The notes: generated by a model not told the origin, from the letters alone. A stretch of 64,000 bases of DNA from Chamaecrista fasciculata (GCA_003254925.1 QANZ01022037.1:65871-129870); one strand, 5' to 3'; positions 34,858-48,000 are shown, counted from the first letter of the stretch. A program made the numbers and translations.

Positions 34858-37501
34858 TGCTAATGCCTAATGAATAATGATGATGTTGTAGAGAGAGAAA
34901 GAGAGAGAAAGTTTGGGGCTTTATATGAGGAACATAAGGTGGTCGATCACATGGTTTGGTTTGGAAGGTGAGGAAGAAGGAAGGAGTGTGTGTGTGTGTG
35001 TGTAGTATGACATAAATGTGTTGAAGTTGAAGTATAAGGAGAAGTGTGGTGGTAGATTGTGAACCAGGAATATATGGATGGATTAGATTTGTGGAGGATA
35101 AAAGATGAAGGGTGTGGCGATGCCTTGGGGTGTAAGACAAATTTGAAAATGAATGAATAGTATTTAGTGGCATAACTGGGTCCAATTCAATTTAATGCTT
35201 GTTTTCCTCTGCTTCGTTGTAAACTGCTAACCTTACTATCCTATCACTATCATTCACCATGTTCCATCCATTCAAGCTATGAAACCTGTTTTCTTTTTTT
35301 TTTTTTTTTTAAAAAAAGGTTAAAGGGTATTTTGGTCCTAAATGTATACCCTAATGTTCATTTTGGTTCATTATGTTTCAAATTGGTCCTAAATATTTGC
35401 AAAGTGTTTCATTTTGGTCCCAAACTATTGAATATGGTTTGTTTCAAGTTCAAATATGACGAATTTAGAGCTACGTATTGTTCCCAAAGAGTACTTTTTC
35501 TATTCAGTTGGGGCCATCAGCAAACGAGGTCAAATCGGTCCTAAAAGTAGACCGCTCATTTCATATTCAAACAAGTAAAGTTGAATATATCTCTCTTGTT
35601 TCTAATTTGAATGCGACGAATTCAGAGCTACGAGTTCCTCTTAACAAGTCATTTGAACTTAAAATGAGAAATGAGAGAAATATGACCAAATTTAATAGTT
35701 TGGGACCAAAATGAATCATTTTCTCAACATTTAGGACCAATTTGAATATTTTAAAACATAATGAACCATAATAAATATTAAGTATACATTTAGGACCAAA
35801 ATGACTCTTTAAAAAAAAAAAAATAGCAGAGGAAACAATAAAACTGGTAAAAATATAACAGTAGAGGAGGTTCATTTTCTATAGTTCTTCTTAAAAAATT
35901 TATTATTTAATTTTTTAATTCTCACTTCATCAACGATTTAATATTTAAAAAATAGAAAGCAGATAACCTTTAAGAATCCAACACCATCATTTTACGGCTA
36001 TGTCATCAAGGAGATAACAAAAACTGTCTTTGGATAAAAAAGTTGATATTTGTGATATTTCATATATCAAATTGCCTATTTATTTAGCTCCTACATTAAG
36101 AAATCTCATAATATAAGTAAAATATTTTCAACAAAAATATCTCCATCAAAATTTCAATTATAATAGTTTTCTTTTGAGTTTGTCTGTCTGTTTTATTGAC
36201 AAGGCCTTAGACCTTAGATCAATTGGATGATAACTTATAATTGATGACAGAGTTGGACCTTTCAATCCTTTACTAGAGATCATCGCAGGGGAAATTGTAA
36301 TGAAGGAACCAAAGATCAAGAATATATATATCCTTGATTTAGTATTAAATATTAAATAGATACACAATTGGCAGATCTGGACCAAAAAATTTTAGTTATA
36401 TTTTAGGAGTTAGGACCACTTATATCTTTGGTTTTTTTTAATAAAAATAAGATATGTGACCATTTTATTTTGCATGACCAAACATACAAAGAAAGATTAT
36501 TAACTGTGAATTTCGTCTCTAATCTTTCCTCCCCAATCTTTACTCCTTGAAGGCAAAAGTTTCGTCCCTAAATTTTAAATTAATTGTCAATTTCATCCTT
36601 AATCTTTTTTTGCTGTCAATTTCGTCCCCAATCTTTCACATCTTCGTCAATTTTATCATTTGATTAACTTCTTTTAATAAATTAACAACAGACTGCATCA
36701 TGTTTTTCAATCTGAGTTAGGATTTGAGTTTTTTATTTTATCAATTTTACATTATATATCGCTAGTAACATAGATTATGTCGTTAATATTTAGTTAAAGT
36801 TAAGAGCAAATGATAAAATTGACCAAAATGTAAAAAATTAATGACAAAATTAACCACAAGTGTAAAGTTTAGGCACCAAATGGGTGCTTTTGCCAAGATA
36901 ATTTTTTACATAATCGACCATTAAAGATAAAAAATAAATGAAAATTGAGATTGAAAAAACCTTATAAGAAACACATGTCAAGTTTTATACAAGTGTTTTT
37001 CTTTTTGGTAACCACAGAAGTATGTAAATGATATGATATGATCTGATTTCACTTGTACACATAAAAGAGCATAGACATATATGATGTTAACCAATTTAGG
37101 CATGTCTAGTGTCTAAGAAGGATTGAAGCATTGAAACCTCATATGTATATATATAAAAAAAAAGCATTGAAACCTGATGAAGAATTTGAAGATGAACATG
37201 GACCACCTCTTTTCCTTAGAGCAACAGGTGTTCTCCACTACAAAATTCAACGTTTTATTTCGCCGTTGCTGCTCTCACTCACTCACTCACGCTCCTCTCT
37301 TTGCTTTCTCCACATTCTTTCTTTCTTGTTCTTTTGTAAAGTCTCTTATGGAGCTTAAACTTTCAACGGCTTTCTGATACCTTTCACACCACCCCTTCTC
37401 TGCTAAACCCTAATTTTCTCGGAATGACCCACTTCTGAGTTCTCTTTTTTCAAGGCGAAATAGCTACATAACTATCGACGCGGAAAGTTAAAAACGAGAA
37501 A
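34858..37501. other. Divergent intergenic region PMI1 / CDKD copy 1
   Basis: Contains the PMI1 promoter (left), a fold-back element at about 35318-35808 (GGTTAAAGGGTATTTTGG left; '..TTAGGACCAAAATGACTC' right, with GTATACATTTAGGACC near the end), and a second inverted repeat at about 36552-36893 ('GGCAAAAGTTTCGTCCCTAA' against 'ATGGGTGCTTTTGCC'). From about 37084 the sequence is shared with the region upstream of CDKD copy 2 and is therefore part of that duplication. The CDKD leader is CT-rich (37260-37400). Confidence 0.6.
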
Positions 37502-40500
37502 ATGTCGGACATCGATCCGTCCAAGAAAGTGGCCGATAGATATCTCAAGCGTGAAGTCTTGGGTGAAGGTACCTATGGGGTCGTATTCAAAGCCATTGAT
37601 ACCCAGGTAACGCTAATTGTTTCCCTGTTATTCTGCTCATTTCTCTACTTTTATGAACAAATTTATGTGGAATAACGTCGATTTTCGTTGAGAAAACTGG
37701 GCAAGTGAAGAGGATTTAGGAGAGAAGTGTCACTCTCTTTGTGTAGTTGACGGGCTTTGTTTTGGTGTGAAAAAAGTCGATGAATCAGATTTAGATACAT
37801 CTTGAGAGAGAGAGAGAGAGAGAGCTCTAAATACAGTGGAAGTAGGCGTATAGAGACGTTGTGTTGTTTGTTTCTTAAATTTGATACCAATATTGTTCGG
37901 TTGGAGTTTAAACTATTTGTGTTAATATGGGATAAGAAAGCTTGGACCTCATTTGTTTTATGACTAATTATATTTCAGAGCTATGCTTACATTCATAGAT
38001 TGATGAACTGGTCTTTAATTCAATAAAGATGACAGTGCTATTATCTTGTGTTGTTCTCAAAACTTTACTCACTGCACCACGAACAGACAGGACAGACAGT
38101 TGCAATTAAGAAAATTCGGCTGGGCAAGCAGAAGGAAGGGGTCAATTTTACGGCTCTGAGAGAGATTAAAATTCTTAAAGAGATCAAAGATCCAAACATC
38201 ATTGAATTAATTGATGCATTCCCACATAAAGGCAATTTGCATCTTGTCTTCGAATTCATGGAGACGGACCTTGAAGCTGTTATACGAGATCGAAACATTT
38301 TTCTTTCGCCAGCTGATATAAAATCTTACCTTCAAATGACGCTAAAAGGCCTTGCTTATTGCCACAAGAAATGGGTTTTGCATAGGTAGAGTATGTTGTT
38401 GGTTTGGTCATTACAAAGTCATATATTGCCTTTTAGTGCTGGGCTTAAGAGATTGATTCTGTAATTTCAGGGATATGAAGCCAAACAACTTGTTAATTGG
38501 ATCTAATGGACAGCTGAAACTTGCAGATTTTGGTTTAGCTCGGATCTTTGGGAGTCCAGATCGAAGATTTACTCACCAGGTTTGCTTATTTTCATAGTCT
38601 TGCAGATACCATCGAGTGTGTAGGTGTAAATTTTTCTACTTAGGGCCTTTGGCAATGAAGTAATTTCTTTTAAATAATTTCCCTAGAAAACGTTCAATTA
38701 AGAACTCACAACTTTAAAATCTTCATACTTCCCACAGTTTGTGGATGGTTAGAATTAGTGAATTTGGAAGGGATGTGCCTTATACTATAATGTTAGACTC
38801 AGGTTTGTTAGAAAATGTAGGCTGCAGTTCATTGGATCTAACCTTCACTCTTTAGGAAACTACATTTTATAACTTGAAACTGTAGTGCAATTACAGCATC
38901 GTAACTTAAAGTTTAAAATTAATGCTTTGTGCTCATAAATTACAGCAAATGAAAACTGCTAACAAATTCGTTATCTATAACATCTACAGCCACGTGATGA
39001 ATAAAATTCGACTTTTGGGACTTTGAAATTTAGCTTGCACTCTCTGTTTTTGATAAAAAAAGTATCTTTTTGAATGTCAACTTTTACTAATATCTCTTAA
39101 AAAAGAAACTTGTTTCTCACAAAACACATAGCATAAGTCAACTTTTGAAGCTCCAAAAGTTAACGTTTATTCATTGCATAAATCTTAGATTTTAAAATTA
39201 GGGTAAATTACACAAAAGGGCCCTGTGGTTTGGTCCATTTTCAGATAGGGTCCCTGTGGTTTAAAAAGTGTTAGATAGAGTCCCTGTGGTTTGCTCCGTT
39301 AACAAAAAAGGTCCTGAGGTATATTTCTGTCCAAAATTTGACGGAAATTTTGGCTTATACCTCATGACCTTTTTTGTTAACGGAGCAAACCACATGGACC
39401 CTATTTGACACTTTTTAAACCACAGGGACCCTATCTGAAAATGGTCACATGTTCTACGTTGTGGTTCTCTTGGGCAAGTGAGAACCATTTGTTACAAGGG
39501 CTCTAAGGAGTGGAGCACAATATGTTGAACCTGTACGTAGCATACCCACAAACTTCCGAGGCATTAGGATATTTTATTGGCACCCCTGTTTTCCTATCAA
39601 TTTCGTGAGCTTTTACAGAAGTCTGCTTCCTGCAAATTTCCATGCATGAATGATTCAATCCATACATTTGTCTTTTACATGGACCTAGATGCATAAAACT
39701 TAAGTTCATTCTATGGATAGGTGTTTGCTCGGTGGTATAGAGCACCTGAGCTATTATTTGGTACGAAGCAATATGGTTCGGGGGTTGATGTTTGGGCTGC
39801 AGCTTGTATATTCGCTGAACTTCTTCTCCGTCGCCCCTTTTTGCAGGTAAACAATATTGCCATGGTGGCTAGGTTATTTGGATTACCTTTTTATGGTTAA
39901 TGTTTGATATTCTGTAATAGCTGGATTTGATCATAGCAGTTGGCCTTTTTTCGGCATTCAACCTTTTAAATTACAGCCAGAATAAACCTGTAAAATCTGT
40001 TTACTGAACTGAGTCAGCTAAGAAGCTATTATGTATGGTGTTTATGGGCATTATGGACTGCTGTTTTCACTTCCACGTTTCTGCTCTTCTGTATGTTGTT
40101 TAGTTGGGTGTGTTCGTGTGATTGATTTTTTTGTCAAATTTTACTGTATTTCCAGGTTTAAAGATGCGTTTTGTTGAGTGCATTGTTTGATTCTAATAAT
40201 TTGTTTCTTTAATCAATTCTTCTTTCTGATTTTTGATCAGTTTGTCACTAATGTTTGCTAGGGTGCAAGCGACATCGACCAATTGGGTAAAATTTTTGCG
40301 GCATTTGGGACTCCAACACCTTCTCAGTGGCCTGATTTGTTATACCTTCCTGATTATGTTGAATACCAATATGTTCCTGCCCCTCAGTTGCGTTCTTTAT
40401 TTCCAATGGCCAGTGATGATGCTTTGGATCTGTTGTCAAAGATGTTTACCTATGATCCAAAAGCTAGAATTTCGGTGCAGCAGGCATTAGAGCACAGGTA

Positions 40501-41898
40501 TGTGCTGTTAACATTCCAATGAGAAATACAAAATTATTTTCTTATCCCTGATATGGTCTCCTCCCTTTTAGGTATTTTTCTTCTGCTCCTCTGCCCACAG
40601 AACCATATAAACTCCCTAGACCTGCCCCTAAGAAGGAATCCAAGGTTTCTGATTTCAATCCACCTGAAGGTCCTACAGTATTATCACCTCCAAGAAAGTC
40701 TAGGAGAGTGATGCCGGGACGTGGTGGATTTGAAGGTAAATCATTGCAAGGAGATAGAACTGATGACAACGCTGGTGACTTCAGGCAGACGGTTGGTGAT
40801 GATTCAGGCAAGAATGGACAAGCACCAATGTCGATGGATTTTTCTATCTTTGGATTAAAATCTCCAGATAGACCCACACTAAACAGGTAAAACAATATTG
40901 ATCATCCAGTCAAAGTGGAGAACTTATGACCATTTATCATTGATTGGCTTGGGAAATTTCTTACTGTAGTGTCATCATAGGAAGTTTCATGAGAATTTTG
41001 CTTAGGTTGATATCATATTCCAAAAAGTGAAACTTAAGCAAATTGATTGCTAGAAAATCAATTATGCTAGAAGAGGGGAAGAACTTCATGCTGAAAGTAT
41101 TGCTATGTTGCATTTACTGATATACTTGGCTAGGTCATTTGATTTTCGTTGGGTTCATCACGTTGCTACTTGGTATTAAATCCTGAAAATCTTCTCAAAC
41201 TGATTATTTTTAAAGACGAAAATTCTATTATTTGGAAAAGCATCAAATTTGGTCATCTATTTTTTCAAGTTCAAATTTCACTTAACTAAAAGTAGTGTCA
41301 GTCTCACTTGGGTTGACTCAGGTACTTGAAATCATCTCAAGGTCCTGCTGGTGTTCCTTTTTTCCAGCATTCAGGCCTTTTTTCAGCTATATCTCTCACT
41401 AGATCTCTTAGGATCATGCCTTCTTTGTATTTGTACCACACTGGTCTATTCACATCATTTTCCTTTATCCTTATTTACCAACCCTTTAATTTTAATCTGG
41501 AACCTAGTGCCCCAAAAAAAAGCATTGCACAGGGTGGTTGGCTATTTCTTGACATCGAATTGGGTATTAGGTATTTTGATGAACTTTTCAGTGCCAATTA
41601 TCAGCAATCTAGTCTTTCTGAATTTAATTTGTTGCATGGGCACCAGTCCAGATTCCATAATGGGAAATGATTCATAATCTGTGACAAGTGGATTTTATGA
41701 CTTGATGAACTGGGCTTATGATTCCATCTTTTTCTCTTTTTGATGTAGTTAATAATGCTGGAATCTGCTAAATGCTTGTTTCTTTCAACTTTTGCTTGTA
41801 ATTGACGTTATTTAATTTCTGTTATCTTGTGGTTCTGCAGTGTTGACAGGTCACATTTAAAGAGAAAACTCGATCTCGAGTTCCAGCAGCCAGAATGA
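37502..41898 (+). CDS. CDK-activating kinase, CDKD type, copy 1
   Basis: Ser/Thr kinase of the CDK7/CDKD class: partners cyclin H and MAT1, phosphorylates the T-loop of other CDKs and the RNA polymerase II tail. Exons: 37502-37606, 38087-38385, 38471-38579, 39721-39846, 40262-40497, 40572-40886, 41841-41898; 415 aa. Gly-loop GEGTYG (21-26), Lys43 in [10 protein letters not shown], cyclin-contact helix [11 protein letters not shown] (55-65), catalytic HRDMKPNN with Asp136, DFG 154-156, T-loop residues Ser163 and Thr169 in [14 protein letters not shown] 179-181. C-terminus ends [12 protein letters not shown]. Phe28 replaces the Tyr seen in copy 2 (GVVF/GVVY). Intron 1 has a GA microsatellite (about 37803-37824) much longer than in copy 2, and intron 3 has an inserted fold-back absent from copy 2. 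Confidence 0.95.
39201..39450. repeat. Fold-back insertion in CDKD copy 1 intron 3
   Basis: GGGTAAATTACACAAAAGG start, then GGGTCCCTGTGGTTT units, mirrored by AAACCACAGGGACCC on the right arm (about 39413-39437). The matching intron of CDKD copy 2 runs across this point without it, so it inserted after the gene duplication (or was lost from copy 2). Same family as the element at 2653-3058. Confidence 0.65.
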
Positions 41899-43512
41899 AT
41901 ATTCTGTGACTCTAGCCGTTTTTATGGGTACAATTGCTGGCCTGCTATTGAGGAAATTCAGTGAATCCTTCAAGGCTTTTCCCACAAACTTGGCGATGTT
42001 TCTGAAGACAATTGTGGGAAAAGTTGTTCAAATTTGGCAATCATCATCCTTGTCTGTCTCTTTGTCCAAGTCTGTTTTATCATCATCCATGTCTGTCTGT
42101 CTCTTGATCCCATCATCCATGTCTGTCTCTTGATCGTCGGCTTCTGTCTCTTTGAGGAAATTCAATTGTTTGAGACATCCTTGAAGATCAAACAATTGTC
42201 TTTATCGTGTGGCAAATTACGTACGTACAAACAAGTTTTTCAAGTTTTGCCAGGATGTTGCCAAATGTGATGGGATCACATATTCAGATAATAACTCCCA
42301 ATTTTCCACCTCTAAATAATTCAATCTCGGAGAAGACCAGTAGAGTGGAAGTCCTTCATTTTGTTCATTTTTTGTCCCAGGATCTTGTCAAGCTTCATGT
42401 ATGTGAGCTAAACAAATTTATATATTAAACAAGTTAACAAAGAATGAGTCTCAGCAAAGATCGAATTAAAAGCATGATCATTATAGGCGGGGTGAGAAAA
42501 GTGGCTAATCAAGGATCTTTCTTAACTTTTCTTAGTTATTTTTCATGAACACAGAATGTAAACAAATCTTATTTCTCTTGTACACAAAAATAAGATTAAT
42601 TTGTTAGTGAGAGATGGAAAAAGGAACATAGACATATATAGTTGTTTTTTGGGTTGTCAATCTAGTATATGAAGTTTTATATTACTATTCTAAATTTTAT
42701 TTGCGTGGCATTTCTAATTATGGTAGGAGAGTTACCTCAATAGAGATCATAGGTCTTTGAATTCAGAATCTTGTTTAAATGGGGAGTGGATCTGCCAAAG
42801 TATACATCTGTTAAATTATGTAAATTATGGCTAATGAATGGTGCAGATTCAATTTCTCTATTTCATTGCCATCATTCATCTTTCTCTCTTATTTTCACTC
42901 ACATTTCACATAATTCAGCCATACTGTACTTTATCCAATCCCGTTTAAATGGTATTAAATTACTTATTATTTGGAGGTTAAAATGTATTTTTAGTTTCAT
43001 AACTTTTGCTCAAGTCTTAATTTTGTCCTATAACTTTTTTGTTGCACTTTTAGTTCCATATGTTTTGGCCGGTTGCAGAATTGGTCTCATATCTTTGCAA
43101 AAATTTTCATCGTTAGTTCCACCTGATCTAAAGATATGAGACTAATTTTGCATCTGACCCAAAGAAATGAGAGTATGAGACCAATTCTGCAACATGACCT
43201 AAAAATAAGAGACTAATTATACAATTTGACCTAAAGATATAAGACCAAAAGTACAACACATGACCAAATTTGCAAGTTGAGCAAAAGATATAAGACCAAA
43301 AGTGCAACAAAAAAAGTTATGAAACCTAAACAAAAATTATGGGACTAAAATACACTTTGGTTTGGATTAAGTCTTTCTTAAACAATTTAGACATGTCTAG
43401 TGATTGAAGCATTGAACATGAGGATTAACATGGACCACCTTCTTTCCTTAAAGCAACAGTTGTTCTCCAATAAAAAAATCAACGTGAATCTTAAGCTCTT
43501 TTATTCTTAATT
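41899..43512. other. Interval between the CDKD copies, left part
   Basis: 3' UTR of CDKD copy 1, with small direct repeats (CATCCATGTCTGTCTCTTGATC-like units, about 42085-42135, and GAGGAAATTCA at about 41950 and 42152). Then comes AT-rich DNA with a fold-back at about 42976-43362 (GGTTAAAATGTATTTTTAG.. to ..ACTAAAATACACTTTGG). From about 43371 the sequence resembles 37084 onward and begins the second duplication unit. No gene. Confidence 0.55.
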
Positions 43513-44704
43513 GGCCAAAGTGCAATATTGGTCCTATAAGTTTGCATGAGTTCCCAGATCAGTCCTACAAGTTTTTTCGTCTCAGATTTGGTCCTATAAG
43601 TTTGAAAAATTCTCACCGTTAGTCCTATCGATATTTCCGTTAAATTTTTTCCGTTAATGCTGATGTGGCATGATGACTGGGATATTGAAGTGGCAAAGTG
43701 GAGTGAAATGGGACCATACTGCAACAAATATTAATATTGTGGATGTATTTAGTGAATTTGACGGAGGACTATGTTAATGGTAGACAGTGAAACATGGCAG
43801 GCAACACAAAGCCTAGAACAACACACACACTACTTCCTACCAGAGACAGAAAATCTGCAAAATTAGGCACTAAAAGTGCCACCAAACTCACTCCCAAAAC
43901 TATCACCCATCTCAGCCACAAACAGTACCTAGAATCCCAGAATCTTCTCTCTACAATTTCATAAACAGGGTTCATCATCAATGGGAAAGTGAAGAACAGG
44001 TTAATACAGAGACCCAATTGAACCAGAGTGCTCACTAGTCCAACTCCTAAATTTGTAGTGATGATGTCTTTGGTTTCATTGCCAAAAGCAAAGTAACCTA
44101 AAGCTCCAAATGCTCCAAACAGAAGAGCTATCACAGTCATACCTAAACCCAAGACTCTACCAAATTTATCTTTGTCTTTAGCTTCTGATTCCAAAGGCAA
44201 AACCATTCCAATTCCTTCAAAGGCATAAACAGCTACACCTAAACCATAAAAAAACACATAAAATCCCCCAAATGCTTCCAAAGCAGTACGATTCTTCATA
44301 AACACAAACACATCCTCCACCATCACTATACTCTTAGCAGCTATATCGACTCCATCTGCGATTATGCTCAAAGGAGCCAAATGAGAAACAGATTGAGAGG
44401 AAGAAGAGGAGTTATATCGACGAAGATTGAGAGAGCATTTTAACATAGTCCTCCGTCAAATTCACTAAATACATCCACAATATTAATATTTGTTGCAGTA
44501 TGGTCCCATTTCACTCCACTTTGCCACTTCAATATCCCAGTCATCATGCCACATCAGCATTAACGGAAAAAATTTAACGGAAATATCGATAGGACTAACG
44601 GTGAGAATTTTTCAAACTTATGGGACCAAATCTGAGACGAAAAAACTTATAGGACTGATCTGGGAACTCATGCAAACTTATAGGACCAATATTGCACTTT
44701 GGCC
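43513..44704. mobile_element. Pack-MULE carrying an AVT3 transporter gene fragment
   Basis: 1192-bp element with terminal inverted repeats of 264 bp (43513-43776 and 44441-44704). By eye the arms differ at only about two positions. Ends are GGCCAAAGTGCAATATTGG and its complement. It is flanked by a perfect 9-bp target-site duplication TTCTTAATT (43504-43512 and 44705-44713). The 664-bp interior is almost entirely a fragment of a vacuolar amino-acid transporter gene (next entry). There is no transposase, so movement must have been in trans. The near-identical arms mean recent transposition. It sits about 330 bp upstream of the CDKD copy 2 start codon. Confidence 0.93.
43769..44446 (-). pseudogene. 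Captured AVT3-type amino-acid transporter fragment, open for 225 codons
   Basis: Residues from about 20 on match the second half of plant AVT3 vacuolar amino-acid transporters (AAAP family): SHLAPLSIIADGVDIAA, GFYVFFYGLGVAVYAFEG, IGMVLPLESEAKDKDKFG, GNETKDIITTNLGVGLVST, LVQLGLCINLFFTFPLMM, NPVYEIVERRFW, LVALLVPNFADFLSLVGSS, VLGFVLPAMFH. The first half of the transporter and the last membrane helices are missing. The start codon falls in the right inverted repeat and the stop codon in the left one, so the frame is defined by the element's boundaries. The parent AVT3 genes I know are intronless, so a genomic capture would look like this. No frameshift or stop is present. Function as a transporter is unlikely; it could be expressed as a truncated protein or act on its parent gene by homology. 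Confidence 0.88.
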
Positions 44705-44713
44705 TTCTTAATT

Positions 44714-45037
44714 TAATCAAGTTTTGTTATTAATTTAATCTGGTTTTGTTCGGCGTTTGTGTATTAGCCGTTGCTGCTATCACGCTCCCTCTTTGCTTTC
44801 TTCAGCTATCGCACTTCATTCATTCTTTCTTTCTTTGCTTTCTTTCTCTCTTTCTTGTCTTTTTGTAAAGTCTCTTATAGAGCGAGCTTTCAACGGCTTT
44901 CTCACATCTTTCATAACCCTTCTTCTTCTTCTTCTGCTAAACCCTAATTTGTTCGGAATGATTCGCTTCTGAATTCTCTGATACGAAAGGGAACTAACTA
45001 GCTACACCGCCATCAACGCCGAAAGTTAAAACGAGAA
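44714..45037 (+). promoter_or_regulatory. Leader and proximal promoter of CDKD copy 2
   Basis: CT-rich leader (TTCTTTCTTTGCTTTCTTTC and further runs) and TAAACCCTAATTTG, shared with the copy 1 leader at 37260-37420. The Pack-MULE ends at 44704, so sequence further upstream of copy 2 is now separated from the gene by 1.2 kb. Confidence 0.5.
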
Positions 45038-48000
45038 ATGTCGGAACTCGATCCGTCGAAGAAAGTGGCCGATAGATATCTCAAGCGTGAAGTCTTGGGT
45101 GAAGGTACTTATGGGGTCGTTTACAAAGCCATTGATACCCAGGTAACGCTAATTTTTCTCTGTTATTCTGCTCATTTCTCTACTTTTATGAACAAATTTA
45201 TGTGGAATTTTAGTAAAACGTCGATTTTTGTTGAGAAAATTGGGCAAGAAAAGAGGATTTAGGAGAGAAGTATCAATCTCTTTCTGTAGTTGACGGGCTT
45301 TGTTCTGGTGTGAAAAAAGTCGATGAATCAGATTTAGATACATCTTGAGAGAGAGCTCTACAATATAGTGGAAGTAGGCGTATAGAGGCGTTGGGTTGTT
45401 TGTTTCTTAAATTTGATACACATATTGTTCGGCTGGAGTTTAAACTATTTGCTTTCCTACCCTTTATTTTGCAGCAGTGAAAATATGGGGGAGGAAAGCT
45501 TGAACCTCTGTTGTTTTATGACTAATTATATTTCAGAGCTATGCTCACATTCATAGTTTGATGAACTGGCCTTTAATTCAATAAAGGTGACAGTACTATT
45601 ATCATGTGTTCTCAAACCTTTTATTCACTGCACCATGAACAGACAGGACAGACAGTTGCAATTAAGAAAATTCGGCTGGGCAAGCAGAAGGAAGGAGTGA
45701 ATTTTACGGCTCTGAGAGAGATTAAAATACTTAAAGAGATCAAAGATCCAAACATCATTGAATTAATTGATGCATTCCCACATAAAGGCAATTTGCATCT
45801 TGTCTTCGAATTCATGGAGACGGACCTTGAAGCTGTTATACGAGACCGAAACATTTTTCTTTCGCCAGCTGATATAAAATCTTACCTTCAAATGACGCTA
45901 AAAGGCCTTGCTTATTGCCACAAGAAATGGGTTTTGCATAGGTAGAGTATGTTATTGGTTTGGTCATTACAAAGTCATAAATTGCTTTTTAGTGCTGGGC
46001 TTAAGAGATTGACTCTGTAATTTCAGGGATATGAAGCCAAACAACTTGTTAATAGGATCTAATGGACAGCTGAAACTTGCAGATTTTGGTTTAGCTCGGA
46101 TCTTTGGGAGTCCAGATCGAAGATTTACTCACCAGGTTTGCTTATTTTCATATAATAACTTTCAGATGCCATCAAGCGTGTAGGTGTAAATGTTTCTACT
46201 TAATGGCCTTTGGCAATGAAGTAATTTTAAATAATTTCCCTAGAAAACTTTCAATTAAGAACTCGCAACTTTAAAATCTTCTTACTTCCCACAGTTTGTG
46301 GAAGGTTAAAGTTAGTGAATTTGGAATGGAAGTGCCTTAGACTAGAATGTTAGACTTAGGTTTGTTATATGATGATTCTGTTTGTTTGAAAATGTAGGCT
46401 GCAGTTCGTTGGATCTAACCTTAACTCTTTAGGAAACTATATTTTTCATCTTAAAACTGCAGTACAATTACTGTATTTTAACTTAAACATCAAAATTAAT
46501 GCTTTGTGCTCATAAATTACAGCAAATGAAACGGCTAACAATTTTGTTAACTGTAACATCTACAGCCACGTGATGAATAAAATTCAACCTTTGAGACTTT
46601 GAAATTTAGCTTATACTCTCTGTTTTTGATAAAAAGTAGTTTTTTGAATGTCAACTTTTACTAAGTAACAATATTGTAATTAAGCTATAGTATTGGGGGG
46701 AAAATGTATTTTATCCTAATTCTTCATAATTATAGCTTGACACTCTAAGAAGCCAAATCTTAATCGTTTTAAATAGTTTATCTCCTATTGTTTTTTGCCT
46801 CCAAAATGGAAAACATGAGAAGGAAATATAATTTTTGGAGATCCAACATTGAAGTATTGTAGTGAAATTATATAAAGTTTTGGTTCACGTGTTCTACGTT
46901 CTGGTTCTCTTGTGCAAGTGAGAACCATTTGTTACCAGGGCTCTAAGATGTGGAGCACAATATGTTGAACCTGTAGGTAGCATACCAACAAACTTCCGAG
47001 GCATTTGGATATTTTATTGGCACCCTTTCTTTCCTATCAATTTTGCCAATTTTTACAGAAGTCTGCTTCCTGCAAATTTCCATGCATGAATGATTGATGA
47101 ATCAATCCATACATTGTCTTTTACATGGATCTAGATGTATAAAAATTCTATGGACAGGTGTTTGCTCGGTGGTATAGAGCACCTGAGCTATTATTTGGTA
47201 CGAAGCAATATGGTTCGGGGGTTGATGTTTGGGCTGCAGCTTGTATATTCGCTGAACTTCTTCTCCGTCGCCCCTTTTTGCAGGTAAACAATATTGCCAT
47301 GGTGGCTAGGTTATTTGGATTACCTTTTTATGGTTAATGTTTGATATTCTGTAATAGCTGGATTTGATTATAGCTGTTGGCCGTTTTTTGGCATTTCAAC
47401 CTTTTAAATTACAGACAGAATAAACCCTTCAAATCTCTCTACTGAACTGAGTCAGCTAAGAAGCTTTTATGTATGGTGTTTGTGGGCATTATGGACTGCT
47501 GTTTTCACTTCCATGTTTCTGCTCTTCTGTATGTAGTATAGTTGGGTGCGTTTGTGTGATTGATTCTTTGTTAAGTTTTATTTTTTTCCCAAGTTTGTAG
47601 ATGTGTTTTGTTGAGTGCACTGGTTGATTCTAATAATTTGTTTCTTTAATCAATTCTTCTTTCTGATTTTTTTAGTTTGTCACTAATATTTGCTAGGGTT
47701 CAAGCGACATTGACCAATTGGGTAAAATATTTGCGGCATTTGGGACTCCAACACCTTCTCAGTGGCCTGATATGTTATTCCTTCCTGATTATGTTGAATA
47801 CCAATTTGTTCCTTCCCCTCCGTTGCGTTCTTTATTTCCAATGGCCAGTGATGATTGTTTAGACCTGTTGTCAAAGATGTTTACCTATGATCCAAAAGCT
47901 AGAATTTCAGTGCAGCAGGCATTGGAGCACAGGTATGTGCTGTTAACATTCCAATGAGTAATACAAAATTATTCTTTTATCCCTGATATGGTCTCCTCCT

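Noticed and set aside
40542..40895. 117-codon minus-strand frames opposite CDKD exon 6 in both copies
   Set aside because: They overlap a verified exon antisense and are kept open only by its codon pattern.
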